DNA of 38,420 nt from positions 1 to 38,420 of the forward strand of contig NZ_JAODMP010000069.1 in assembly GCF_025464835.1 (NCBI RefSeq), in the 5' to 3' direction. Shown here one piece after another: positions 1 through 7,886 of the stretch (positions are counted from its first letter, which is position 1; every line of letters starts with the position of its first letter). The translations under genes and the position numbers were made by a program. The notes beneath the pieces were generated by a model. That model was not told where the DNA came from. It was given only the letters and a program-made list of their open reading frames with translations, and ran no database searches. The stretch is from Mycetocola sp. GTDB lineage: Bacteria; Actinomycetota; Actinomycetes; Actinomycetales; Microbacteriaceae.

Positions 1-590
1 GACCAGGCGGATGCTGCCGCCTGATGACTGCGGACGGCGAAGGCATCCTGCTCCTCCCTGCTGATGGAGAAACGGTCGGCGAGTAGCTCCGCAGTCTCCC
101 CCAGCGAGACGGTCCACCGCTCAGGCATCCGCGGGTTGACCATTCGCCAGCCGAGGGTCGACGAGTGCAGCGTCTCGTGTCCGGCCGGGTAGGCCTTCGA
201 GGGCTTGAGCATCACCCAGGGCGCCCGGCTCATCGACTCGACGCCACCGGCGATCACGAGATCGGCGTCACCGGTTTCGACGGCACGGCTGGCCTGGATC
301 ACGCTCTCGACACTGGACCCGCAGAGTCTGTTCACGGTCGCGCCGGGCACCGAGGTGGGAAGGCCGGCCAGCAGCGCAGCCATCCGCGCCACGTTCCGGT
401 TGTCTTCACCGGCCTGGTTGGCGTCCCCGAGGAGGACCTCGTCGATGCGAGCGGGGTCGAGGTCTGGGTGCCGGGCGAGGAGAGCGGAAAGCGCGTGTCC
501 AGCGAGGTCGTCCGGGCGGACGCCGGAGAGCCCCTTGCCGTAACGCCCGAACGGCGTTCGAACAGCGTCGTAGATGAAACTGCCGGTCAT
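1..590 (-). CDS. pcaF: 3-oxoadipyl-CoA/acetyl-CoA thiolase (N-terminal part, cut by window edge)
   Basis: Partial thiolase; about 196 N-terminal residues are visible and the gene runs off position 1. It should cleave beta-ketoadipyl-CoA with CoA to succinyl-CoA and acetyl-CoA, the last step of the beta-ketoadipate pathway, in the cytoplasm. Visible hallmarks are the N-terminal DAVRTPFGRYG segment (residues 8-18), the active-site VNRLCGS motif with the acylated cysteine at residue 90, and GGVESMSRAPWVM around residues 115-127. The second cysteine and the His of the C-terminal half lie outside the window. The ATG at 588-590 overlaps the pcaJ stop as ATGA, so translation is probably coupled. A general acetyl-CoA acetyltransferase cannot be excluded from this half alone, but the pcaIJ context favours PcaF. 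Confidence 0.85.
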   Translation of the reverse strand, partial: MTGSFIYDAVRTPFGRYGKGLSGVRPDDLAGHALSALLARHPDLDPARIDEVLLGDANQAGEDNRNVARMAALLAGLPTSVPGATVNRLCGSSVESVIQASRAVETGDADLVIAGGVESMSRAPWVMLKPSKAYPAGHETLHSSTLGWRMVNPRMPERWTVSLGETAELLADRFSISREEQDAFAVRSHQAAASAW

Positions 591-1261
591 GCGAGCTCCT
601 TGTGGTTTACATCCGTGATGGTGGCGTCGTCGAGGTCGAGGCCGGTGAGCGCCGACAACTGCGACACCGTGTTGTCGCCGAACAGTTCGATCACGGCCAG
701 TCCGGTCGGGGTGACGTCGAAGATCGCGTGGTCGGTGTAGATCCGGTTGACGCAGCCGACGCCGGTGAGCGGATAGCTGCATTCCTTCACGAGCTTGGAC
801 TGGCCCGCACGGGTGAGAAGGTCGGTCATGACGTAAACCTGACGCGCCCCGATAGCGAGGTCCATCGCCCCGCCGACTGCCGGGATGGAGTCCGGCGCGC
901 CGGTCGACCAGTTGGCAAGGTCCCCGCGCTCCGAAACCTGGAAGGCCCCAAGCACGCAGACGTCGAGGTGGCCGCCGCGCATCATGGCAAACGAGTCGGC
1001 GTGGTGGAAGTAGGCCGTCCCAGGCAGCTCCGTCACCGGTTGCTTTCCGGCGTTGATGAGATCGGGGTCGATTCGGTCGGCTGCCGGCTCCGGACCCATG
1101 CCCAGCATGCCGTTCTCGGTGTGGAGGATCACTTCGAGACCCGCAGGCAGGAAGTTCGCCACCCGGGTGGGGGCTCCGATGCCGAGGTTCATCACCGCGC
1201 CCTCAGGGATGTCACGGGCGACGCGTGCGGCGAGTTGGTCGCGGCTGATCGTGGTCGTCAT
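587..1261 (-). CDS. pcaJ: 3-oxoadipate CoA-transferase subunit B
   Basis: A 224-residue beta subunit of a two-subunit class I CoA-transferase, full length for the family. With PcaI it moves CoA from succinyl-CoA to 3-oxoadipate. The catalytic glutamate sits in the HTENGMLGMGP motif (Glu at about residue 49), and the N-terminal VMNLGIGAPT glycine-rich segment is typical. The later GAFQVSERGDLANW and KLVKECSYPLTGVGCVNRIYTD stretches resemble PcaJ more than ketone-body transferases. The start overlaps the pcaI stop as ATGA and the stop overlaps the pcaF start as ATGA, so the three genes form one tightly coupled transcript. The alternative is a 3-oxoacid (acetoacetate) CoA-transferase; the thiolase neighbour does not fully decide between the two. 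Confidence 0.88.
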   Translation of the reverse strand: MTTTISRDQLAARVARDIPEGAVMNLGIGAPTRVANFLPAGLEVILHTENGMLGMGPEPAADRIDPDLINAGKQPVTELPGTAYFHHADSFAMMRGGHLDVCVLGAFQVSERGDLANWSTGAPDSIPAVGGAMDLAIGARQVYVMTDLLTRAGQSKLVKECSYPLTGVGCVNRIYTDHAIFDVTPTGLAVIELFGDNTVSQLSALTGLDLDDATITDVNHKELA

Positions 1262-1983
1262 GATGCTGCTCCTTCGATCGAATCGCTTCCGACGAATTCG
1301 CCGTCACGCAACCATGCCCGTTCGCCGACGGCGACCACCCGGTCGACGTAGAGACCGGGGGTGACGACCGATTCGGGATCGACGGCGCCCAGCTCGAGGA
1401 TGTCGTCGACCTGGACGATCGTCGTGGTCGCCGCTGCGGCCATGATCGGGCCGAAGTTGCGAGCGGTCTTGCGGTAGACCAGGTTGCCCCAGCGGTCGGC
1501 TCGGAACGCACTGACGAGCGCGATGTCGGCTCGAAGGGCGTGCTCGAGCACGTACTGGCGGCCGTCGATCTCGCGCGTCTCCTTACCCTCAGCCAGGGCA
1601 GTGCCAAATCCTGTGGGCGTGAAGAAGGCGCCGATGCCGGCACCGGCGGCGCGGATCCGCTCAGCGAGGTTACCCTGCGGCACAAGCTCGAGTTCGATCT
1701 CTCCGGCGCGATAGAGCGCGTCGAAGACGTGGGAGTCACTCTGCCGCGGGAAAGAGCAGATGATCCGGCGCACGCGGCGTGCCGCGAGAAGAGCGGCTAG
1801 ACCGGTGTCACCGTTACCTGCGTTGTTGTTGATGACCGTGAGCTCGGTAGCACCCTGCGCCAGGAGTGCATCGATCAGCTCGACGGGCTGACCGGCGCGA
1901 CCGAATCCGCCGATCATCACCACGGCGCCGTCTGGTATTCCCGAGACGGCCTCTTCGACGCTGTCTTTCACCTTTGAGATCAT
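1258..1983 (-). CDS. pcaI: 3-oxoadipate CoA-transferase subunit A
   Basis: A 241-residue alpha subunit partnering PcaJ. The family's glycine-rich CoA/oxyanion motif VMIGGFGRAGQP lies near the N-terminus. It is followed by NNNAGNGDTGLAALL, ICSFPRQSDSHVFDALYRAG, and GAFFTPTGFGTALAEGKETR, all characteristic of PcaI-type transferases. I place the start at the ATG at 1983, giving MISKVKDS, because this matches the usual N-terminus and has a weak GGGTGG element before it. An in-frame ATG at 1998 adds five residues (MNGWA) but lacks a ribosome binding site. It is the first gene of pcaIJF. A candidate promoter and repressor site lie just upstream at 2004-2058. Confidence 0.88.
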   Translation of the reverse strand: MISKVKDSVEEAVSGIPDGAVVMIGGFGRAGQPVELIDALLAQGATELTVINNNAGNGDTGLAALLAARRVRRIICSFPRQSDSHVFDALYRAGEIELELVPQGNLAERIRAAGAGIGAFFTPTGFGTALAEGKETREIDGRQYVLEHALRADIALVSAFRADRWGNLVYRKTARNFGPIMAAAATTTIVQVDDILELGAVDPESVVTPGLYVDRVVAVGERAWLRDGEFVGSDSIEGAAS

Positions 1984-2003
1984 GGCCCACCCGTTCATCT
2001 AGC

Positions 2004-2058
2004 GAACAAACGTTCACATCATGAGAATCGTACAGCAGGGAGCCCTCGATCGTCGATC
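2004..2058 (-). promoter_or_regulatory. Candidate promoter and operator of pcaIJF
   Basis: Read on the minus strand, a -10-like TACGAT (2027-2032) is preceded, with an 18-nt spacer, by a weak -35 TCGACG (2051-2056). This -35 lies inside the short palindrome GATCGTCGATC (2048-2058). Just downstream of the expected transcription start is the inverted repeat GAAC-AAAC-GTTC (2004-2015), well placed for a repressor such as an IclR- or TetR-type regulator. No regulator gene is visible nearby. The repeats are seen directly; the role is inferred. Confidence 0.4.
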
Positions 2059-2084
2059 AGGAAGAGAATGATCCCCTTTGGCGG

Positions 2085-4538
2085 TTAGTCGTCAGCGCAC
2101 TGCGCGGCAGTGGGCTCCATGACGCTGCCGTCTTCGCGCCGCTTGGCGCGGAACTGCCCGGGAGCGTCGGTTCGGAGGGGCCCCTGGCCGGACAGCGTCA
2201 CTTCGGCATCGGCCCCCGGCCCGACTTCGACGGGTTCGCCCCGCACGAGGAATGACACCGGGTTCTCACCGGCGACGACCGAGACGCGCATCTTCTCGGC
2301 TGTCAGGCTCACGAGCATCCGGGTTCCGCGCCACGTCAGCCGGTACCGCAATTCGGGCCATTCCTGAGGTAGACGAGGATCGAAAGTGAGGATTCCGTCG
2401 TGGTCACGCATCCCACCGAAGCCGGACACGAGAGCGTTCCACGCTCCGCCTGCCGATGCGACGTGGACACCGTCTGCCGTGTTCTTGTGGAGGTCGGCCA
2501 GGTCGACGAAGACCATGTCGAGGAAATACTCGAGCGCGAGTTCCTGGTACCCGATTTCGGCGGCGATGATCGACTGCACGATCTTCGAGAGCGTCGAGTC
2601 ACTGGTCGTGAGTGGATCGTAGTAGTCGAAATCCGCCAGCTTTTCTTCGACGGTGAACTGGTCGCCCTGGAGGAAGAGCGCCAGCACGACGTCCGCCTGC
2701 TTGAGCACCTGGAAACGGTAGATGACGAGAGGATGGAAGTGCAGCATGAGCGGCTTCTGGCTGGCCGGGGTCGCCGCCAGATCCCACACCTCTCGCTCGA
2801 GGAACTGAGAATCCTGCGGGTGAATCTGCAGCGCTTCCGAGTACGGTATGGTCATCGCCGCTGCAGCCCGCTCCCAGTCCTCGAGTTCCGAGTCGCGAAG
2901 GTTGAGCCTCCGAACCGTGCGGGCATAGTCGTCGGGCCTCTCGCGAGCCACCTCACGGAGGGCCTGGGCGGCGTAGCGGAGGTTGAACCGGGCCATGACG
3001 TTGGTGAACAGATTGTTGTTGACCACGGTCGTGTATTCGTCAGGTCCGGTGACGCCGTGGATTTCGAAGCGCTCGTCACCGTTCCAGCGCCAGAAGCCGA
3101 GCGTCAGCCACATGCGGGCCGTCTCCACCGCAATGTCGATGGCACCGTTGCTGAGAAAGTCGATGTCGCCGGTGGCGTCGACGAACTTCGCGAGCGCATA
3201 CGTCACGTCGGCGTTGATGTGATACTGAGCGGTGCCGGCGGCATAGTGGGCGGATGCCTCTTCGCCGTTGATGGTTCGCCACGGGAACAGCGCCCCCGCT
3301 TCGTTGAGTTTCCGGGCCCGTTGCCTGGCAGCAGGGAGCATGCGCTCCCGCACCCGCAGGGCGTTACGCGCCCACAGAGGACTCGTGTACGACAGAAACG
3401 GGATGACGTAGATCTCGGTGTCCCAGAAGTAATGCCCGTTGTAGCCGTTCCCGGTGACCCCCTTCGCGGGCACCCCAAGGTCATCCGCCCTGCCAGCTGC
3501 CTGTGCCAGTTGGAACAGGTTCCAGCGGATAGCCTGTTGCACGTCCTCGTGCGTTGGGACCTCTACATCGGAACGGGCCCAGAAATCGGTGAGCCATTCG
3601 CGTTGCTTGGCGAGCTGGGCCGCGACCCCCGCAGCTCGGATGCGATCGAGCGTGCGCTCGCACCGATCGATGAGTTCACGCGTCGGGGTGGTCCGTGCGC
3701 TGTGATAGCTCACGATCTTGGTGATGCGGACAGGGTTTCCCTGGCGCGCGTCGACGGAGTAGACGTACTTGGCGATATCACCGTCGATGTAGTGTTCGAC
3801 ACTGAAGTCGCTGGGGGTTTCGATGAGATGATCGGCGGCAACCGCAAGGGTCATCCCGGAATTCGCAACCTGGTAGCTCAGCACACTCCGGTCGCCCACC
3901 TGCCAGTATTCCCGCGGCAGGAATACCCGATCCGACACCCGGCCTCCCGTGCGAGGGTCGTTGCCCTCGTCCCGTGAGCCGACGGCGCCGTCGTATTCGT
4001 TTTCACCATCCTGGCGGTTGAGAATCTGACACGAGATCGTCAGCGGGGCATCCGCATCGAGCACCGTCACCTCGAGGGTCATCACCGCGAGGTGACGTTC
4101 GGGGAACGACACCATGCGCGTCGCCGACACCTGGACCCGTTTGCCTGAGGGGGTCAGCCAGAGCAGATCACGCCTCAGAACGCCGTCGCGGAAATCGAGC
4201 GAGCGTTCGTAACTGAGCAGATCGGCATCGGCGACTGACAGGGGTTCGTCGTCGACGTAGAGCCGCATGACCTTGCTGTCCGGAGCGTTGACCATTGTCT
4301 GCCCCACTTCGGCGAACCCGTAAGCCTGTTCGGGGTGCCGGATCTTCCAGGTTTCGTGGAGCCCGTTTACGTACGTTCCGTGTTCGTGGGCTGTGCGCCC
4401 CTCCACATTGTTCGAACGCATGCCGAGGAAGCCATTGCCAACGGCGAACAGCGACTCGGTGACGCCCTGGTCGTCTGGACTGTACTGGGTCTCGACCAGG
4501 CGCCACGGGTCGACGGGAAAACGGTCACGGTCGATCAT
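2085..4538 (-). CDS. Glycoside hydrolase family 65 disaccharide phosphorylase
   Basis: An 817-residue GH65 enzyme. The family phosphorolyses alpha-glucosides such as maltose, trehalose, kojibiose or nigerose, giving beta-glucose 1-phosphate plus a sugar. The N-terminal beta-sandwich spans roughly residues 1-270, followed by the (alpha/alpha)6 barrel. Barrel hallmarks are GYNGHYFWDTEIYVIPFLSY (about 365-384), the catalytic-acid motif GVTGPDEYT with Glu501, the KQADVV segment, and HKNTADGVHVASAGGAWN near the phosphate site. Length matches the family. The neighbouring beta-phosphoglucomutase overlaps it by 14 nt and would convert beta-glucose 1-phosphate to glucose 6-phosphate, supporting phosphorylase rather than hydrolase chemistry. 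The pair resembles mycobacterial Rv3401/Rv3400. The disaccharide cannot be told from sequence alone. Confidence 0.9.
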   Translation of the reverse strand: MIDRDRFPVDPWRLVETQYSPDDQGVTESLFAVGNGFLGMRSNNVEGRTAHEHGTYVNGLHETWKIRHPEQAYGFAEVGQTMVNAPDSKVMRLYVDDEPLSVADADLLSYERSLDFRDGVLRRDLLWLTPSGKRVQVSATRMVSFPERHLAVMTLEVTVLDADAPLTISCQILNRQDGENEYDGAVGSRDEGNDPRTGGRVSDRVFLPREYWQVGDRSVLSYQVANSGMTLAVAADHLIETPSDFSVEHYIDGDIAKYVYSVDARQGNPVRITKIVSYHSARTTPTRELIDRCERTLDRIRAAGVAAQLAKQREWLTDFWARSDVEVPTHEDVQQAIRWNLFQLAQAAGRADDLGVPAKGVTGNGYNGHYFWDTEIYVIPFLSYTSPLWARNALRVRERMLPAARQRARKLNEAGALFPWRTINGEEASAHYAAGTAQYHINADVTYALAKFVDATGDIDFLSNGAIDIAVETARMWLTLGFWRWNGDERFEIHGVTGPDEYTTVVNNNLFTNVMARFNLRYAAQALREVARERPDDYARTVRRLNLRDSELEDWERAAAAMTIPYSEALQIHPQDSQFLEREVWDLAATPASQKPLMLHFHPLVIYRFQVLKQADVVLALFLQGDQFTVEEKLADFDYYDPLTTSDSTLSKIVQSIIAAEIGYQELALEYFLDMVFVDLADLHKNTADGVHVASAGGAWNALVSGFGGMRDHDGILTFDPRLPQEWPELRYRLTWRGTRMLVSLTAEKMRVSVVAGENPVSFLVRGEPVEVGPGADAEVTLSGQGPLRTDAPGQFRAKRREDGSVMEPTAAQCADD

Positions 4539-5244
4539 CGGTGTCTACCTCCGCTGGGTGGGAGAGGACCGCTAGATCGTCGAGAACGGCGTCAGCCCCT
4601 GCGTCACGAAGCGCCTGTCGCCCGGCGCCGCGGTCGACGCCGAGGACAAGGCCGAATCCGCCGGCATGAGCGGAGGCGACACCCGAGATGGCGTCCTCGA
4701 GGACGACGATCTCAGCGGGCTTGAGAGCCATCGCGTGCGCCGCATACAGGAACATGTCAGGCGCCGGTTTGCTCGCCAGCGTTTCCCGCGCAGCGAGCAC
4801 ACCATCCACAATCACCGGGAACCGGTCGATCAAACCGGCTGCGGCAAGAACCCACCTGGCGTTCCTCGAGCTCGATACCACGCCCATCGGCATCCCTTTC
4901 GCGTGAAGCCGGTCGACAAGGGCCAGGGACCCTGGATACGGGCGGATGCCCTGTTCCTCCAGCGCGCGGGAGAAGTAAGCGTTCTTGCGGTTGCCGATGC
5001 CGGTCACCGTGTCGGCGGTTGGCGGGTCGTCAGGCGAGCCCCACGGCAGCCGGATGCCCCTGGACGCCAGAATGCTGGCGACCCCGTCATATCGACGTTT
5101 CCCGTCCAGGTGCGTGAAGTAGTCGTCGTCGGTGTACCGCTCGGGAACGCCTTTCTCAGTGAACACCTCGGTGAACATCGCCTGCCAGGCATAACGATGA
5201 AGATCGGCTGTCGGCGTCAGAACGCCGTCCAGGTCGAAAAGCAC
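4525..5244 (-). CDS. pgmB: Beta-phosphoglucomutase family HAD hydrolase
   Basis: A 239-residue HAD-superfamily protein, expected to interconvert beta-glucose 1-phosphate and glucose 6-phosphate. Motif I is FDLDGVLTPT, with both aspartates present. A helical cap domain follows (LDGKRRYDGV is the usual beta-PGM cap signature), then VVSSSRN (motif II), ASKPAPDMFLYAA (motif III lysine) and VVLEDAISGVASAHAGGF (motif IV). The GTG at 5244 is the only ordinary start codon, but it leaves just three residues before the nucleophile and has no ribosome binding site. A GGGAG followed by an in-frame CTG at 5290-5292 would add 16 residues and restore the first beta strand, so the true start is uncertain. 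It is co-transcribed with the GH65 gene. Confidence 0.85.
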   Translation of the reverse strand: MLFDLDGVLTPTADLHRYAWQAMFTEVFTEKGVPERYTDDDYFTHLDGKRRYDGVASILASRGIRLPWGSPDDPPTADTVTGIGNRKNAYFSRALEEQGIRPYPGSLALVDRLHAKGMPMGVVSSSRNARWVLAAAGLIDRFPVIVDGVLAARETLASKPAPDMFLYAAHAMALKPAEIVVLEDAISGVASAHAGGFGLVLGVDRGAGRQALRDAGADAVLDDLAVLSHPAEVDTDDRP

Positions 5245-5417
5245 TGCGCGGTAGTTGTCCAGGTTGAGCAGGACCGAGTGTTGAGCGTCCAGAGGTACTC
5301 CCGAGAAGTCGACAAAGCGGACGATTCGTTACCGCAGACTCTACGGCAGGCACCCCGTAAGCGCCTGGGTTGGTGGTTCACCGAGGGGCGTCGGTTCCAT
5401 GGACGGGCACACCCGGG

Positions 5418-5429
5418 CATACTGGCACC
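5418..5429 (+). promoter_or_regulatory. Candidate leaderless -10 element for the universal stress protein gene
   Basis: CATACT (5418-5423) lies exactly 6 nt before the ATG at 5430 and no Shine-Dalgarno sequence is present. The same spacing recurs before several other genes in this window. This suggests the mRNA begins at or next to the start codon. Confidence 0.45.
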
Positions 5430-5939
5430 ATGACGGACAACGCGGTAGGCAGCACAGCAGGATCAAAAAATTGGGACGTCCCTCCCATCGTGGTCGGTGT
5501 CGACGGGTCGGAGTCCTCGGTCAAGGCCCTCCGCGAAGCGCGTCGCCTGGCGGACGCCCTCCATGCACCGCTCGAGGCCGTTGCGGTCTGGCAGCAGACC
5601 CATTCGATGTACGACTTCTATCAGTCCCAGTCGGGGTGGACCCCCGAAAAGGAGATCGAGAAGTTACTTCGTGACGTCGCAGAGGCGGCTTTCGGCTCCG
5701 ATCGCCCGGAGCAGTTCAGGATGTCGATGCTGCAGGGCCCGCCCGCAAAGGCGCTGATCCGGCACAGCGCACGAGCCGAAATGCTCGTGCTCGGATCGCG
5801 CGGACACGGCGGCTTCGCCGGGCTGCTTCTGGGCTCGGTGAGTTCGGCCTGCGTGGCGCACGCCACCTGCCCGGTGCTCATCGTGCACAACAATGACCAG
5901 GTCCGGCTGGACGCCGAGAAGAGCACTGCCACCCACTGA
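5430..5939 (+). CDS. Universal stress protein (UspA family), ATP-binding type
   Basis: A 169-residue single-domain Usp protein. The N-terminal strand and loop IVVGVDGSESSVKAL and the C-terminal LVLGSRGHGGFAGLLLGSVS match the G-2X-G-9X-G(S/T) nucleotide-binding signature, so it probably binds ATP. The final HATCPVLIVH strand is standard. In actinobacteria such proteins respond to hypoxia, starvation or redox stress; the specific role here is unknown. The ATG at 5430 is chosen over an in-frame start 60 nt upstream because conservation begins here and a -10-like hexamer sits 6 nt before it. It is divergent from pgmB and followed by a separately promoted hypothetical gene. Confidence 0.9.
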   Translation: MTDNAVGSTAGSKNWDVPPIVVGVDGSESSVKALREARRLADALHAPLEAVAVWQQTHSMYDFYQSQSGWTPEKEIEKLLRDVAEAAFGSDRPEQFRMSMLQGPPAKALIRHSARAEMLVLGSRGHGGFAGLLLGSVSSACVAHATCPVLIVHNNDQVRLDAEKSTATH

Positions 5940-5971
5940 CCGGCCGCCTCACCCCGGTTGCCCTGATGGCC

Positions 5972-5983
5972 TACGCTGGCGGT
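5972..5983 (+). promoter_or_regulatory. Candidate leaderless -10 element
   Basis: TACGCT (5972-5977) is followed by six nucleotides and then GTG at 5984. There is no ribosome binding site. This fits the TANNNT-n6-start pattern seen elsewhere in the window and argues for the GTG rather than the ATG at 5966. Confidence 0.45.
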
Positions 5984-6637
5984 GTGAAGAGCAACGTGAG
6001 CCCCCGCAGGTCGTGGCTTTCACGGCTCTTCCGGCGGCTCCCTGCTGTGGCACCCTATCGGCCGGATCCGCAGCCGCTCGCTCCGTTTGAGCAGGCGCTC
6101 GATGAGGGACTCCTCATCGCCAGGCACGGAGTCACCCTCGCGGTGAGGAATCGGCTGATCGTGCGGGCGCTTCGCGAGAACAAGGCGTTCGACGAAACGG
6201 CCACCGCGGAGATCGTGGACGATGAGCTCCGCCGAGCGGCCGAGGAGCAACGGGAGAATGCGCACGGCGCTGAGATGCTCAAAGCTCGAGCCGGCCGCTC
6301 AGCGGGATTCGCTGACCATGCTCACGACTACCAACGCATCGACACCGCGACCCTCGAGCGCCGTCACCTGCTGTACACCGCCCTTGCCGATTCGCTCGAG
6401 TCTTCGCGACACGACGAAGCCTTCGTTGCAGCGGCCGCCGAGCGCGCCCGCATGGACGCGTGGAACGACATCGGCGACAACGTCGTCGCTCGCCTTGCGA
6501 CGCGAATGTCCTCGGTCGCCGACGAGCCCGATTATGAGAGCGAGCGCCCTGAACGCCTCCGGCAGTTCCTCGAGGACGACCTCGCCTCCCTTCTCCCCCG
6601 CGACCGGGAGAAAGACGGCGACAGCTCAGACGGTTGA
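5984..6637 (+). CDS. Hypothetical protein, helical and charged
   Basis: A 217-residue protein I do not recognise. The N-terminus is basic and carries a possible amphipathic patch (SPRRSWLSRLFRRLP). The rest is strongly alpha-helical and charged, rich in Ala, Glu and Arg, with likely coiled-coil content around residues 60-150 and an acidic tail. No signal peptide, membrane segment or catalytic motif is evident. The GTG at 5984 is preferred because of the TACGCT hexamer 6 nt before it; an ATG at 5966 would add six residues but overlap that hexamer. Its last 12 nt overlap the convergent CtaG-like gene tail to tail. It may be a cytoplasmic, membrane-associated protein; function unknown. Confidence 0.7.
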   Translation: MKSNVSPRRSWLSRLFRRLPAVAPYRPDPQPLAPFEQALDEGLLIARHGVTLAVRNRLIVRALRENKAFDETATAEIVDDELRRAAEEQRENAHGAEMLKARAGRSAGFADHAHDYQRIDTATLERRHLLYTALADSLESSRHDEAFVAAAAERARMDAWNDIGDNVVARLATRMSSVADEPDYESERPERLRQFLEDDLASLLPRDREKDGDSSDG

Positions 6638-7411
6638 CGGCTGCCTTGATGCCGCGGAACGGCCCCGTCGACGGCCGACGTCGCGGTACCAGGCGGCGCA
6701 CAGCAGGACGACAAGTACGACAGAGGCGGCGTCCCCGCCGTAATACATGACCATGCTCCCGGCCTCAGCGGAGGCGGCCGGGACATCGGCAGGCGGGTTC
6801 GCGTAGAGGTATTTCGACAGGATGCTGTGCCCTGCCATGACGACGCTGAGCACGATCGCACGGGTCGCGAAGGGTGCCCGGTGCGGGTTCGGGTCGACCC
6901 CGGCGATGGACACGGAAAAAAGGTAGCCAGAAACAAAGATGTGTGTGTGAACGACCACGAATAGGAGCCCGTTGGTGTGCATGCTCGCATAGAGCCCGCC
7001 CGAGTAGACCAGCCAGAGCCCACCGAGGTTGAGCACCGCTGCTGGAATCGGATGGGTGAGGAACCGAACCGGCCGGCTCCTCAGAAGCCGGGCGAGCCGT
7101 CGCGCGGGGACGGCGCTCAGGGAGCGCAGCGCGAGACGCACGGGGGCTGACAGCATCAGCAGCACAGGCGCCAGCATCCCGAGCCCGACGTGCGCGAGGG
7201 CGTGCCCGGCGAAATCGTCGTGGTTCGCTGTCGCGGCCTGGACGCTCAACGCCGTGACGAGGCACCCGGCGATCCAGAGAAGGATGCGATGGGTCGGCCA
7301 GCGGCCGCGGGGGCTCCGCCGAAGTGCGGCGAAGACATAACACGCAATCGCCGCGAGGAGGCCGAAACTGGAGACCTCGACGAGCGAGATCCCGCCGCCG
7401 TGGTTATGCAC
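6626..7411 (-). CDS. CtaG-like cytochrome c oxidase assembly membrane protein
   Basis: About 261 residues with seven likely transmembrane helices, matching the caa3_CtaG family, which is linked to copper delivery during assembly of caa3-type oxidases. Family features are HALAHVGLGMLAPVLLMLSAPV (His in the membrane) and LFVVVHTHIFVSGYLFSVSIAGVDPNP. The same segments recur in the C-terminal half of the CopD-CtaG fusion at 19565-21529. The start is uncertain. A GTG at 7411 overlaps the upstream DUF2243 stop by 8 nt and gives MHNHGGG; a TTG at 7450 would add 13 residues. It ends the DUF4383-DUF2243-CtaG transcript. No oxidase subunit genes are nearby, so a copper or stress role outside caa3 assembly is possible. 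Confidence 0.82.
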   Translation of the reverse strand: MHNHGGGISLVEVSSFGLLAAIACYVFAALRRSPRGRWPTHRILLWIAGCLVTALSVQAATANHDDFAGHALAHVGLGMLAPVLLMLSAPVRLALRSLSAVPARRLARLLRSRPVRFLTHPIPAAVLNLGGLWLVYSGGLYASMHTNGLLFVVVHTHIFVSGYLFSVSIAGVDPNPHRAPFATRAIVLSVVMAGHSILSKYLYANPPADVPAASAEAGSMVMYYGGDAASVVLVVLLCAAWYRDVGRRRGRSAASRQPSTV

Positions 7412-7886
7412 GACTGGCCACCGACGGAAGAGGCCTGCCGCCTGCTGCAACCCGGCGCGCCCTGAGAAGGAGCACGGCGCCCGCCGCGATCAAAAGGAGC
7501 GCAACGATGTTCCAGGTGAGGTCGTACCCGAGCAGATCGACGCCATACCGGATCTGGTGGAGACCGAAGAGCTTGTGCTGGACCGTTCCGTCGTAGAGCT
7601 GGAAGAACCCGGCACCGAGCAGGATGCCACCCGACCAGCGACTCCAGTGCAGGCGCCCTGAGCGACGCAGATCGGCGAACAGGAACAGGGCCGCCACCGT
7701 CGCGAACCAGCCGAATGCATGGAAGATGCCGTCGGACACCAGCCCAGCAGCCGGCGTCGAGCGGTCATAGAAGTGGTGCCAGTGGAGAATCTGGTGGAAC
7801 ACCGCTTCGTCCACGAAGGCGACGACGCCGACTCCGAGCAGGACCCCTGACCAGAGGTTCTGCCCGGAGCCGGTCGGACCGCTCAT
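7404..7886 (-). CDS. DUF2243 membrane protein
   Basis: A 160-residue integral membrane protein with four predicted helices. It matches DUF2243 through VDEAVFHQILHWHHFYD near residues 25-41 and the central GGILLGAGFFQLYDGTVQHK. Conserved His and Asp residues face the membrane core, which suggests metal or haem binding, but no biochemical function is established for the family. It starts immediately after the upstream stop (TGAATG, no gap) and overlaps the CtaG-like gene, so it is translationally coupled to both. DUF2243 proteins are, from memory, often found beside CtaG-like proteins in actinobacteria, which makes a joint role in copper handling or respiration plausible. Confidence 0.85.
   Translation of the reverse strand: MSGPTGSGQNLWSGVLLGVGVVAFVDEAVFHQILHWHHFYDRSTPAAGLVSDGIFHAFGWFATVAALFLFADLRRSGRLHWSRWSGGILLGAGFFQLYDGTVQHKLFGLHQIRYGVDLLGYDLTWNIVALLLIAAGAVLLLRARRVAAGGRPLPSVASRA

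Noticed and set aside
2400-3977. Long open frame antisense to the GH65 gene (525 codons)
   Set aside because: It is a GC-rich shadow of a clearly identified enzyme on the other strand; it has no family resemblance and an implausible amino acid composition.
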